A stretch of 55,323 bases of DNA. It comes from Nemertoderma westbladi. Lineage: Eukaryota > Xenacoelomorpha > Nemertodermatida > Nemertodermatidae. The stretch's first letter is position 1. Each line of letters begins with the position of its first letter. The DNA is taken from NCBI GenBank assembly GCA_032718475.1, contig JAUCBJ010008990.1, forward strand, positions 1-55,323, given 5' to 3'. A program made the translations under genes and the position numbers. This document shows, one piece after another, positions 32,698 through 43,491 of the stretch. Under the pieces are notes generated by a model that was given only the letters and a program-made list of their open reading frames with translations, was not told where the DNA came from and made no database searches.

Positions 32698-33306
32698 TGC
32701 TTTTAGTGAGTCAAGATCTGTATAATTATTAAATGGCTTAATATGCATACTACGGTATTAAAATTTACCCGATTTTCCGTTGCTGGTTCGTTGAACCTGG
32801 TCGGCGATCAATTTAGAGTTCATGCATATACAATATAATAAAGTTATATTACTACATTATAGCAATACAGTTTATAATATTTGTAAAATTATGTATAACT
32901 ACATAATTTCTCATTTTAGATAATTAGGTAATATATTTATTATTTATATATTGTCTAGCCAGCATGCTGCTACTACAGTACTAGTGTTAATGATCGGTAA
33001 CCAAATACAGTAGTAGGCCTATAAGTAAAGTATAAATATTCTCAAAATGCTCCTCCAGCTGATTCTTCATTGAGTGAACTGAACATTGTTGTACCGATCC
33101 ACCTCGTAAGTTAATATGAACAGAAATCATTTGAAACTATGGCTGACAGAGTAGCCTATGTGAGCTATGATGGTGATCTCTCACAAGTGTGACTCGTGGA
33201 ATTAAAAGGTTGAATATTATAATTTATAATATTATATTATTATTTATTATTGTGGTTTATTATGTGCAGCTACAACTGTACAGTATATATAAAATTACAT
33301 ATTTAC
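32698..33306. other. Probable intron of the FN2 gene
   Basis: AT-rich, no domain. It adjoins the 5' splice donor of the minus-strand exon, so it is probably intronic. Confidence 0.45.
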
Positions 33307-33510
33307 CTGGACATCCTGTCTCACAGTATCCCCAGTTATCTGCATCCGCGACTCCAGTGTATGCTCCACTCGCAGCGCCAGTTACGGTAATAGCACACCA
33401 ATATTTGTCTGCTACAGGTTCATGAAGACATTCATTGTAATCATTTGTATCAACCGTGTCAGCTTTGAATGGAAATACGCAATCATTTCCGCCTTCTGTT
33501 TTACAAATGA
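33307..33510 (-). CDS. Host exon encoding a fibronectin type II domain
   Basis: On the minus strand, a T-rich tract ending in TTGTTACAG precedes base 33510, and GTAAAT follows base 33307, giving clean splice borders. The 204-bp exon is open and encodes 68 residues with the FN2 signature: C-V-F-P-F near the start, a second C (YNEC), Y-W-C, then W-G-Y-C, plus flanking I-C-K and G-C-P. FN2 modules are disulfide-bonded extracellular domains that bind collagen or other ligands. Both introns are phase 1, the usual arrangement for shuffled extracellular modules. No other exon of this gene is recognised, so flanking exons must lie beyond the inserted repeats or outside the window. The rest of the protein is unknown. 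This is the only confident host coding exon here. Confidence 0.85.
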
Positions 33511-34761
33511 CTGTAACAAATAATAAAAATTATAGGCTTCCAATATCCAGTATTTGCTGACGAAGGGATGTTTTTGTCTCGCCTAATCAGACCAGGGGGT
33601 TTGTTGCAATAGCAACATGTTGTGAGCAGTTTTATATATCCGATCACAGATGTTTTATAATGTAATCCCCCATTACCATTCAAATACAGTATTAATGCAA
33701 ACCTACCGTAACTTCCTCGTGATAGGTTGAACTTGTGACAACACCTAAAAATGGTGACAACACTCAAGAAAATGTAAATGGCCACAGTCAATGTGAATTA
33801 CATTTTTTGGATGACCATTACCAAAATGGTCACCGTGGTCATCGTGGTTGTCTAACATCATATAATTACCACAAATGGCTGTTGTCAACATTCAATATTC
33901 TATAGCAACAGGCTTTGTCCCCAGATCAGCGTGATTAATATTAATTCTTAAGTACCTTCAGTACCTAATAGACGATTTGCTTTCTGGAAGGTCAAAGGAT
34001 GCGTTCTGGAACAGTCAAACAAAATAGAATACAGAGTACTACTTCATTTGGGAAACAATAATAATGATAATAATAATAAAATTGCACTTAGAACGCTAAA
34101 TCTACAGTAGATTGTACTCACGGCGAAGGCGCTTGTAGGAAGTAAAATGTTTGTTAAAACTTAAAAGATTACAATCACAATCCTATTTATATATTTTAAA
34201 GAAATATGATATAACTTTTAAGTATAATTTTCCAATCATAACGAGCCTCGGGGGCTGTCTTTAGGAATGTAGAAGTTCTGGGTGGATCTCGCATCACTCA
34301 TAATTCCCCTCCTCCCATAACTCTGGTTCTGTAATCTCCCCTCTTGATACAGTTACAGAGGTAGAAAGTGTAGGTGCACTGTGGGGTACCGGTTCGGTGT
34401 AACTTATAATATATTAATTTATATTATTTTTTTATAATTATATTTGTATTTTTTTATAATTATATTTTTATAATTATAATATAATGTAGTAAAAACATAA
34501 CAACAGCAGACGAGTGAACATATTATAAATGAATCCAGTTAATCAAAAGAATAATAAAAGTCAGTTAAGTCAGTTATTTGTTAAGTTTATTCGGAGATAT
34601 ATAACATCATCGGTTGGGTCAGCGAGACAAGATCTTAAAGAAGTACTCGAACTCGAGGTTGGCGTCATCACTAAATTCAGTACAATGCACCGCGTTCTAG
34701 ATCTTATCTTTCCCGATTCGAGCTTGCAATCAGTCAGGTTTCAGAATACGACAAATCTCCA
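33511..34761. other. Probable intron and repeat flank; no gene seen
   Basis: AT-rich with microsatellite-like patches near 34065 (ATAATAATA) and 34400-34495 (A/T only). The short plus-strand frame at 34529-34795 shows no domain and overlaps the 3' end of the next element. Confidence 0.5.
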
Positions 34762-37047
34762 TCACCAATCAACCCCATCAAACAGTCCGATGTAGTGGAA
34801 GGGTGTGTCCATGGTTCCCACCACCGACGCCGCGTTTCCCATGAGAATTGCCACCGCCAAGCGTTGCAGCAAAAACTGGTGCGACCGTTGCTCATGGGTC
34901 CGAGCATGAAGACGCGCCCCGACTTCCTGGAGGAAGCTGGCAGTCTCGGGTCCGGGTCGACCAAAGGTCTCAAAGGCCACGGGACTGAAGTAGCAGCGAC
35001 CACGCTCTACCAACTCGCTATACTTCCTAATCTTCACCCGCTCAGCCTCCTCAGCAGCACGGCCACCAGCGATGAGGGTCTGCTGGAGATGACTCGGGGC
35101 GAGGGGATCCGTTACGGTTGCGTCCCAGGCCAATGAGCGGCCGCGGTTCCAAGGCATCACTGTAACCCCGTCAACCCTCTTACCATCGCTCCGACAGAGA
35201 CCTGGGGGCTCAAGGATGGGGGACACCCCGCAGCTGACCAGCGCCCGCCTTACTATATCGTTCAACATAGCGTGGCGGGGATGCCGGCCAGCGCTCCTCT
35301 GGCAGCAGATACCATGGAGACCATCAGCAGCTACCAGGCTACCACAGCGACAGGTATGCGGCTCGACTACCTTACTTCCCAGCCGCATGGCAACGGCGAT
35401 GCGGAACTGGCTGTCATCCAGCTTCAGTCCCAACGACGAGATGGGTAGAGCACTGAGCCAGCATCCGGCAACTGGGTGGTCCAGGGAATTTAACCTAGCA
35501 AGGTCGACTGGGGATGCAACTAGACGCAGCGCTGCGAGGTTAGCCGAGTGGACTGGGGCCACCCACGCACTCTGAGCAGTCGTAGAGGGTAGAGTAGCGT
35601 CCGAAGGGAGGGAGGATATCCAGAACTCCCGGGCCAACTCGTTGGTTGGGCTCACCACCCCCACTGAGTGGAGCAGGCGGTCGGACAGAGAAGAACAGGC
35701 AGCCGCGGAAGCCAGGAAGGCGGATGGTGCGAGCTGCACTGCCGAACTCAGTCCGAGACCGCCCACCCGTGCGGGGAGGCAGGCCTGGTCCCAGGCTGGG
35801 TCGCTGATATTAGTGTTAGCGACTTCCTGCAGGGTACTTCGGAGGATATCGTCGTAGTTCTTAAGTGCTTCAGGGAATAGGAAGCACGGCGCTGTCCGGA
35901 GGAAATAGGTTAGCCGAGGTATGGCAAATGAATTCTTTAGGAGGAAGAAGCCGTGGTGGGCATCTAGTAGAGGTATGCGGCAGGCTAGGGTCGAGAGGTC
36001 CCCTATCTTTGATGCGAGGCAGGATGCTATAGCGGCATCACCAATGGGGGCACCCAGCATTGACAGCTGTTCAAGGGGTGGGTACTTGATACCAGGGCAG
36101 ACTGAGTTGAACTCCAACTGGATACGGGCGCGAGATTCCTCTGTCTCCGGCCCTAGGAAGAAAAGTTCACTCTTCCCAGGGTTTATCCTCAACCCGCACT
36201 TCCCCCCCTCAACAATCACTTCCCGCAGGTCCTGCAGAACCACATGGTAGTCATCCGCCAAGTTACCGTCATCAAGGTACCAGACATTAAAGCTGGACCG
36301 CCTAGCCTGGACGACGGGGTTTACGGTATCACCGAAGAAGGGCGGTCCGTCCGAGTCCCCCTGCTGCACTCCCTCGTCCGAGAGGAGAGTCTGGGATCCG
36401 TGGAGGAGGAAGGATGCCTCCCCGTAGGCCGCTAGAGTGTAGTTATACACGGAGGGGTGCTGGTCGTGGACGGTCTCCAACATGGTATCCCGGCGGATAG
36501 AATTAAAAGCGTTGCTGAAATCTATTTTCAGCAACACTGTCCCAGCCGGGTTCTCCCTCTCCGTCAACGCTCTCACAGCATGTTCTGCGGCTTCCGCTCC
36601 CAGTTTACAACCAATACCTACTTGCACCGACCCATAAGAATGGGTGCGATCCTCCCCCACCAGGCGCCCGGCAAACTTTGAACAGAGTCTCCGTAGAGCA
36701 ACTCCAACAGCGATAGGCCTGATGCCTCCTCCGGTCTTTGTGAACGCGAAGAGGTTCGCCCCGAAGAAGAGGGGACGGATGGCAACCGGCACATCCCCCG
36801 CAATAGTGACGTCCACGAAATGAGAGAGGGTGGAAAGCAGTCGCTCAGCAGCCCCGCCGTTCGTTGGGCTGACAACGTCTTTAAAGATTTGGGGACGCAC
36901 ACCATCTGGTCCTCCTGCACTACCGCAAGGGAAGGACGAAATCAACTTCCGCAGCACCGCGGGGGAGCATGGCTTCGCGGATGAGTTTACTGGCGGTGGG
37001 GGGTCTCTCCGGTCGACGGGCCTGATCGGGTGTTTATCCCGCAACAT
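34762..37047 (-). CDS. Non-LTR retrotransposon RT with C-terminal nuclease-like domain (761-codon frame)
   Basis: Long open frame on the minus strand. RT motifs in order: SAGGPDGVRPQIFKD, FGANLFAFTKTGGGIRPIAV, KIDFSNAFNSIRRD (catalytic D), EGVQQGDSDGPPFFG, VWYLDDGNL (catalytic YLDD), GLRINPGKSELF. The post-RT part includes GGLGLSS and a cysteine/histidine cluster (CRCG, then H-G-I-C-C, R-H-P-R-H). It then has KRVDGVTVMPW and SLAWDATVTD, whose D...D-A-T pattern resembles the restriction-like nuclease of R2-group elements. Such proteins nick the target and copy their RNA at the cut. No APE endonuclease precedes it. RT through the C-terminus is uninterrupted in this copy, while the upstream part is broken. 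The exact clade is not settled. Confidence 0.83.
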   Translation of the reverse strand: MLRDKHPIRPVDRRDPPPPVNSSAKPCSPAVLRKLISSFPCGSAGGPDGVRPQIFKDVVSPTNGGAAERLLSTLSHFVDVTIAGDVPVAIRPLFFGANLFAFTKTGGGIRPIAVGVALRRLCSKFAGRLVGEDRTHSYGSVQVGIGCKLGAEAAEHAVRALTERENPAGTVLLKIDFSNAFNSIRRDTMLETVHDQHPSVYNYTLAAYGEASFLLHGSQTLLSDEGVQQGDSDGPPFFGDTVNPVVQARRSSFNVWYLDDGNLADDYHVVLQDLREVIVEGGKCGLRINPGKSELFFLGPETEESRARIQLEFNSVCPGIKYPPLEQLSMLGAPIGDAAIASCLASKIGDLSTLACRIPLLDAHHGFFLLKNSFAIPRLTYFLRTAPCFLFPEALKNYDDILRSTLQEVANTNISDPAWDQACLPARVGGLGLSSAVQLAPSAFLASAAACSSLSDRLLHSVGVVSPTNELAREFWISSLPSDATLPSTTAQSAWVAPVHSANLAALRLVASPVDLARLNSLDHPVAGCWLSALPISSLGLKLDDSQFRIAVAMRLGSKVVEPHTCRCGSLVAADGLHGICCQRSAGRHPRHAMLNDIVRRALVSCGVSPILEPPGLCRSDGKRVDGVTVMPWNRGRSLAWDATVTDPLAPSHLQQTLIAGGRAAEEAERVKIRKYSELVERGRCYFSPVAFETFGRPGPETASFLQEVGARLHARTHEQRSHQFLLQRLAVAILMGNAASVVGTMDTPFHYIGLFDGVDW

Positions 37048-37690
37048 CGAACAATGTGTCTGGGGTGTCTGGCGCTATGGTGTCCCTGCAGGAAGCCAAC
37101 CGGATGGCCCGCTTTGACGTCACCATCCTCTATCTTCTCAGCAACGGCATTCACAGGCGCGTTGCCTCGACGTGGGCCTGCCTTCTGCGACCCTGCGGCT
37201 CCGGTCGCGGTGGACTGAACCCCACGCGAATGTAAACCCGGAAATCCGAAATCAGCTGGTTGACCTTGGAGGCCAAGGAACGATGATGTTTCTTCCCACC
37301 GTGGCTGGGCGCTGGTAGGCAACAATGCCAAACCAAGAGAAGACATGTCCAGTTGTGAACATTCGTAGGGTCGCCCGCGATTGCAGAGAACAGATCCGAC
37401 AGTAGATCCGCTAAATTGGCCCGCGACGCCTTTGGGATGTGCCGTAGCTGCCGGGTTCTCCAGCCCTTCAGCAGCGCGAGGACTTCCCACTCCGTGGTAG
37501 CGTCACTAACAGTGGGGGGTTACCACTACGTGGTAACCCCCCACTAGATCCCAGGACTGTTGGGGCCGCCCCTGGGGCACCATCTGAACCGGAATACCTC
37601 TGGGAGTGTTTCCCATGGACATGAAGAGGACCATTGAACTTTATCGAGATCATCTTTCCACAAACAGGGCATACTCCTCCGGGGGGACGT
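37048..37690 (-). pseudogene. N-terminal part of the same non-LTR protein, frameshifted
   Basis: Reading minus strand from 37690: a C2H2-like finger (C-P-V-C-G-K, then L-H-V-H-G near 37620-37665), a G/P/S-rich linker, the helical segment EWEVLALLKGW near 37480 and CLLLVWHCCLPAP near 37330. Then KHHRSLASKVNQLI near 37285 and KIEDGDVKA near 37125. The frame changes near 37110 and again near 37055 before joining the 761-codon frame, and a stop interrupts near 37150. Zinc fingers at this place bind target DNA in related elements. The perfect hairpin at 37511-37545 lies inside this stretch. Confidence 0.65.
37511..37545. repeat. Perfect 16-bp inverted repeat
   Basis: Arms AGTGGGGGGTTACCAC and its exact complement, separated by TAC. 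A strong potential hairpin inside the element's 5' coding region. Confidence 0.9.
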
Positions 37691-37717
37691 GGTCGATCAC
37701 TGGTGGACTAAATTAGG

Positions 37718-40700
37718 GGACCACGACCAGGGGACTGGGACACCCGACCTGGGGACACCATAGACACCCGACCTGGGGACCGGGACACCCGACATGGGGA
37801 CACCCGACTTGGGAACACCCGATCTGGGGACACCCGAATAGGCAACACCCGACTTGGGGACACCTGGCTTTGGTACAACCGATTTGGGGACACTCGCATA
37901 TGACTGGGGGAATCCCCACAAAGCAACTCGCGACCATAGGACACACGACCCGAGTCCTCCCACCTCACTTGACATGGAGACATGCGACCAGGGGACCAGG
38001 ACACCCGACCTGGGGTCACCCGAAATACCCGACCTGGGGACCGGGATGCCTGACCTGGGGATACCCGACTATGGGACACCCGACCTGGGGACCTGGACAC
38101 GAGACCAGGAGACCGGGCCACACGACCAGTGGACCTGGTCACGCGGCCTGGGGACATCCGGCCTGGGGACTGGGTGGCCCGACCTGGGGACACTCGACCA
38201 TGGGACACTCGACATGGGGATACTCGACCTGGAGACACTCGACCAGGGGACACTCGACCTGGGGACACTCGACCAGGGGACACTCGACCAGGGGACACTC
38301 GACCTGGGGACACCCAACTAGGGGGCAACTGACAAGGGTACAACCCACTAGGGGACACCCGTCTTGGGGGGGACACCCGAGTAGGGGCCTCCGGACCATG
38401 GGACACTCGACATGGGGACAGTCGACTTGGGGACACCCGACTTGGGGACACCCGACTTGGGGACACCCGACTTGGGGACACCCGAGTAGGGGCCTCTGGA
38501 CCATGGGACACTCGACATGGGGAGACTCGACCTGGGGACATTCGACCTGGGGACACCCGACAAGGGTACAACCCACTAGGGGACACCCGGCTAGGGGCCA
38601 CCCGACTTGGGGACACCCGAGAAGGGCCCTCCGGACCATGGGACACTCGACATGGGGACACACGACCTGGGGACACTCGACCAGGGGACACACGACCTGG
38701 GGACAACCGACAAGGGTACAACCCACTAGGGGACACCCGACTAGGGGACACCCGACTTGGGGACACACGACTTGGGGACACCCGACAAGGGTACAACCCA
38801 CTTGGGGACACCCGACTTGGGGACATCCGACTAGGGGACACCCGACTTGGGGACACTCGACCAGGGGACACACGACATGGGGACTCCCGACTAGGGGGCA
38901 TCCGCCAAGGGTACAACCCACTTGGGGACACCCGACTTGGGGACAGCCGAGTAGGGGCCCCCGGACCATGGGACACTCGACATGGGGACCGGGACACCCG
39001 ACATGGGGACACCCGACTAGGGGACACCCGACTTGGGAACACCCGATCTGAGGACACACGACTTGGGGACACCCGACATGGGGACACTCGGCCTGGGGAC
39101 ACTCTACCTGGGGACATTCGACCTGGGGACACCCGACTTGGGGACACACGACCTGGAGAAACCCGACTTGGGGACACTCGGCCTGGGGACACCCGACCTG
39201 GGGACACCCGGCAAGGGTAAAACCCACTAGGGGACACCCGACTTGGGGACACTCGACTTGGGGACACTCGGCCTGGGGACACTCGACCGGGGGACACCCG
39301 ACTTGGGGACACTCGACCTGGGGACACTCGACCATGGGACGCTCGACATGGGGACACTCGACCTGGGGACACTCGACCAGGGGACACTCGACCTGGGGAC
39401 ACCCGACCAGGGTACAACCCACTAGGGGACACCCGACTAGGGGCCATCCGACTTGGGGACACCCGAGTAAGGGCCTCCGGACCATGGGACACTCGACATG
39501 GGGACACTCGACATGGGGACACTCGACCTGGGGACACTCGACCTGGGGACACCCGACAAGGGTACAACCTACTAGGGGACACACGACTTGGGGACACCCA
39601 ACTTGGAGACACTCGGCCTGGGGACACTCGACCGGGGGACACACGACATGGGGACACCCGACTTGGGGACACCCGACTTGGGACACTCGGCCTGGGGACA
39701 CTCGACCAGGGGACACTCGACCTGGGGACACCCGACAAGGGTACAACCCACTAGGGGACACTCGACCGGGGGGACACCCGACCTGGGGACACCCGACAAG
39801 GGTACAACCCACTAGGGGACACCCGACTTGGGGACACCCGACTTGGGGACACCCGACTAGGGGACACTCTGCCTGGGGACACTCGACCGGGGAACACCCG
39901 ACTTGGGGACACTCGACCTGGCGACACTCGACCAGGGGACACTCGACTTGGGGACACTCGGCCTGGGGACACTCGCCCTGGGGACACTCGACCTGGGGAC
40001 ACCCGACAAGGGTAAAACCCACTAGGGGACACCCGACTTGGGGACACCCGACTTGGGGACACCCGACTTGGGGACACTCGGCCTGGGGACACTCGACCGG
40101 GGGACACCCGAGTTGGGGACACTCGACCTGGGGACACTCGACCAGGGGACACTCGACTTGGGGACACTCGGCCTTGAGACACTCAACCTGGGGACCCTCG
40201 ACCTGGGGACACTCGACCAGGAGACACCCGACTTGGGGACATCCGGCTTGAGGACACCCGACTTGGGGACAGGGACACCCGACTTGGGGACAGGGACACC
40301 GGACTTGGGGACAGGGACACCCGACTAGGGGACATCCGACTTGGGGACACTCGACCTGGGGACACTCGACCTGGGGACACTCGACCAGGGGACACTCGAC
40401 CAGGGGACACCCGACTTGGGGACACTCGACCAGGGGACGCTCGACTTGGGGCCACCCGACTAGGGGACATCCGACTTGGGGACACCCAACTTGGGGGTAC
40501 CCGACTTGGGGACATTCGACTGGGGGACACTCTACCAGGGGACACTCGTCCTGGGGACACCCCACCAGGGGACACTCGACTTGGGGACCCCCGACCAGGG
40601 AACACCCGACTTGGGGACACCCGCCTAGGGGATACTCGACCAGGGGACACTCGACCAGGGGACATTCGACTTGGGGACACCCGACTAGGGAACACCCGAC

Positions 40701-40836
40701 TTGGGGACACCCGACTAGGGGACACCCGACTAAGGGACACCCGACTTGGGGAGACCCGGCTAGGGGACATCCGACTTTGGGACACCCGACTAGGGGACAC
40801 CCGACTAGGGGACACCAAACTAGGGGAAATCCGACC
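37718..40836. repeat. 15-bp minisatellite, about 3.1 kb
   Basis: Roughly 200 copies of a 15-bp unit, typically CGACTTGGGGACACC, with variants (TT/CT/CA/TA before GGGG; CCC/CTC). A longer variant with GGGTACAACCCACTAGGGG recurs at irregular intervals, indicating higher-order amplification. Because the period is a multiple of three and lacks stops, several frames on both strands stay open for hundreds of codons (up to about 990). These are by-products of the repeat, not genes. The G-rich plus strand has GGGG once per unit. Confidence 0.95.
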
Positions 40837-41352
40837 AGCGAACAGGGACAAACGGGATGGAGAAACAGTAGCGGGGCCAGGATTACAATACGAAGAGTGC
40901 AATCCAAATCGGAGTCATCGAAGCCCGGTGTTAAAGTTACATCCATTACGTCGTCGAGTTCATCCAGAGTTGAATTCAAGCGCCCCTGCTCACCAACGAC
41001 AGTGGTCTTCCACCTGGGTGAGTGCGCGAGCAAGTAGTCCACGACGCCGTAACCCGAAGTTCGGCAAGACCCGCTGCGGCAAGTGCAGCAGAGCTGGGAA
41101 GGACCCATACGAGAATACTCGAGGTGAAACGTGGAACGAGTACGTGTCTCAACAGGAAATGCCGGCCGCCGGGGCCAGGTAGGTCAGAGAATCAACAAGT
41201 ACGAGAAGCAGATAGCTGACTCAGATTCGAGCAGTATTACCGGTATTATTATATTATTTATTTAATAATCTTATCCTACTTATCCTTAATCTTGAACTAT
41301 TATTATTTTATTATTATTTTTTATATTTTTATTAATATTTCTCTAATTAACT
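40837..41352 (+). other. Possible ORF1-like remnant upstream of the APE LINE
   Basis: GC-rich to about 41220, then AT-rich. A short basic stretch with C-G-K-C-S-R-A-G-K near 41073 could be the end of a LINE ORF1, since the endonuclease frame begins at 41353. No clear domain, so this is only positional inference. Confidence 0.3.
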
Positions 41353-41747
41353 ATGTATGGTTTAAATATTGTTAGCTATAACTGTAACTCTGTAAGAACT
41401 GCTCAGTTAATGTCAATCATTAATGTCATTAATTCATTCTATGTAAGAAGTGCGACATTATGCTTCTTCAGGAGCTCCAATTCCCCAAACAAAGAACTTT
41501 CTTTTTTGAACACAATAAACAATGATTTTTGGATCGTGGGTTTTCTACTGCTAACTATTCAGATGGTCTGCGGGTAGGAAGGCCAGCTGGAGGATTAGGG
41601 TTTTTATGGCGAAAGTCCATAACTCACTCTTTTAATATTGTTGATTTTAATGACCCACCACGCATTTGTGGTGCCTCTATTGATCTTTTGAATGTTGGTA
41701 AGTTATTAATTTTTAATGTTTATCTGCCCCATTATTGCCCTGATAAT
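41353..41747 (+). pseudogene. APE endonuclease N-terminal part of a LINE (left of insertion)
   Basis: ATG 41353 opens LNIVSYNCNSVRTAQ, the first APE motif with its asparagine. The frame then shifts near 41465-41530, and sense continues as GFSTANYSDGLRVG, GGLGFLWRKSI and LLIFNVYLPH. These are the endonuclease landmarks up to the strand before the G-D-x-N motif. The coding sense stops at 41747 where the TIR element is inserted and resumes at 44507. The copy was already frameshifted or decayed afterwards. RT is absent downstream, so only the endonuclease region survives. Confidence 0.78.
41740..41747. repeat. 8-bp target-site duplication, left
   Basis: CTGATAAT within the LINE endonuclease reading frame; repeated at 44499-44506. 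Confidence 0.8.
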
Positions 41748-41813
41748 GATAGAGGGCTGTTGCGCTGTCAGTCAGAGAGGTAACAGCCCGTGGGGTAAGG
41801 ATTTACCTCTGGG
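41748..41813 (+). repeat. Left terminal inverted repeat
   Basis: Pairs with 44433-44498; the exact 26-bp core is at 41764-41789, flanked by near-matches. Confidence 0.85.
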
Positions 41814-42423
41814 ACCTGTATTAGGCAAAATAGCAGTCGCTGTGTAGGCCCTCCAGTATTGTGCACGGTACAAGACACGAAATTTAGCCCACATCTGTTA
41901 ATAATACACGGTTTCGCGGTACAAGACCATATTAAATTAGACCACCATCTGTAAAATGCTCGCCTGAGTTCAGGAGTTGCACAGATGTCAGGATGTGCTG
42001 ATTCTATATCACCCACTTAGCCCTGGAACTAGACCACTACAAAAACTGATGCGACAGAGCGAGGTACCGTTAGCCTAACATTTCTCGGAGGCTGGTCCGA
42101 TAACACTCAACGCATTGTTTGGTTGGACATTGACATTATTGCATTACAGTGTACATATTACATAGGCCTACTGATTAGTATGGATTGAGAAATTTGATAT
42201 ATTTGGACGTCAATGGATAGGTAGGTTAGGTTTGAGAAACTAATATCATATCCATATTTATGAATATTTATTTATTTGTACTTCCCTCCTGTTTCACTCT
42301 AGCATACTTGAGGCCATTAGGTCCGCTGTTAGAGATAGAATATATGCAACTTAAGACTGCCCGTTCAATAGAAGTGGATTAGGTGGGACTTTGAGTGTCA
42401 GGGGCTAGTGGCTGAGCTGGTTA

Positions 42424-42467
42424 GCGCTACTGATGAGGCCTGTTAGGCTGAAACGTACTTATAGCGC
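42424..42467 (+). ncRNA. Hammerhead ribozyme, unit 1
   Basis: Stem I GCGCTA/TAGCGC, core CTGATGA (42430-42436), stem II GGCC/GGCT with a G-U closing pair, then GAAA. Stem III is weakened: ACTT replaces ACGT, leaving one mismatch. Predicted cleavage is after A42461. Confidence 0.8.
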
Positions 42468-42765
42468 TGGTTCAACCCCCGGTGACGCGCTCTCATTTTT
42501 TCCACTTCTGAACAAACCCATTATATTACACCTTTAATTACAGTTGCAACAGCTCATCTCCAATTTATTTAATTAATATCACCTGGCAGCAATACTCGAG
42601 CTGAATATTTATTTATTTGTACTTCCCTCCTGTTTCACTCTAGCATACTTGAGGCCGTTAGGTCCGCTGTTAGAGATAGAATATATGCAACTTAAAGACT
42701 GCCCGTTCAATAGAAGTGGATTAGGTGGGACTTTGAGTGTCAGGGGCTAGTGGCTCAGCTGGTTA

Positions 42766-42809
42766 GCGCTACTGATGAGGCCTGTTAGGCCGAAACGTAC
42801 GTATAGCGC
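42766..42809 (+). ncRNA. Hammerhead ribozyme, unit 2
   Basis: All core positions canonical: CTGATGA, stem II GGCC/GGCC with loop TGTTA, GAA, then a 2-3 bp stem III (ACG/CGT), A17, and a perfect six-pair stem I. Predicted cleavage is after A42803. The A box reads TGGCTCAGCTGG, a perfect match. Confidence 0.9.
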
Positions 42810-43091
42810 TGGTTCAACCCCTGGTGATGCGCTCTCATTTTTTCCACTTCTGAACAAACCCATTATATTACACCTTTAATTACATTTGCAACAGCTCATC
42901 TCCAATTTATTTAATTAATATCACCTGGCAGCAATACTCGATCTTAATATTTATTTATTTGTACTTCCCACCTGTTTCACTCTAGCATACTTGAGGCCGT
43001 TAGGTCCGCTGTTAGAGATAGAATATATGCAACTTAAGACTGCCCATTCAATAGAAGTGGATTAGGTGGGACTTTGAGTGTCAGGGGCTAG

Positions 43092-43184
43092 TGGCTGAGC
43101 TGGTTAGCGCTACTGATGAGGCCTGTTAGGCCGAAACGTACGTATAGCGCTGGTTCAACCCCCGGTGACGCGCTCTCATTTTTT
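43092..43184 (+). promoter_or_regulatory. Pol III-type unit around the ribozyme (A box, B box, T6), example unit 3
   Basis: A box TGGCTGAGCTGG (43092-43103) and B box GGTTCAACCCC (43152-43162) both fit the tRNA-type consensus and bracket the ribozyme. A T6 run (43179-43184) follows as a typical Pol III terminator. Flanking GTCAGGGG and CCCC...TGAC can pair like an acceptor stem. The ribozyme sits where a tRNA has its anticodon arm. The same layout recurs in all six units. Confidence 0.75.
43107..43150 (+). ncRNA. Hammerhead ribozyme, unit 3 (reference copy)
   Basis: Order: GCGCTA, CTGATGA (43113-43119), GGCC, loop TGTTA, GGCC, GAAA, then CGTACGTA and TAGCGC. Every invariant nucleotide of the hammerhead core is present: CUGAUGA, GAA, the A15.1-U16.1 pair and H17 as A. 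Stem I extends by an A-U and G-U pairs outside 43107-43150. The open ends lie in stem I and stem III is minimal, as in type I hammerheads of metazoan repeats and Penelope-like elements. Self-cleavage would fall after A43144. Pairings were made by eye. Confidence 0.92.
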
Positions 43185-43447
43185 CCACTTCTGAACAAAC
43201 CCATTATATTACACCTTTAATTACAGTTGCAACAGCTCATCTCCAATTTATTTAATTAATATCACCTGGCAGCAATACTCGAGCTGAATATTTATTTATT
43301 TGTACTTCCCTCCTGTTTCACTCTAGCATACTTGAGGCCGTTAGGTCCGCTGTTAGAGATAGAATATATGCAACTTAAGACTGCCCGTTCAATAGAAGTG
43401 GATTAGGTGGGACTTTGAGTGTCAGGGTCTAGTGGCTGAGCTGGTTA

Positions 43448-43491
43448 GCGCTACTGATGAGGCCTGTTAGGCCGAAACGTACTTATAGCGC
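43448..43491 (+). ncRNA. Hammerhead ribozyme, unit 4
   Basis: Core and stems I and II intact; stem III has the same ACTT change as unit 1, so activity is likely reduced. Confidence 0.82.

Noticed and set aside
38139-41108. A 989-codon minus-strand open frame
   Set aside because: It is the 15-bp minisatellite read as a 5-residue repeat; other frames on both strands are equally open.
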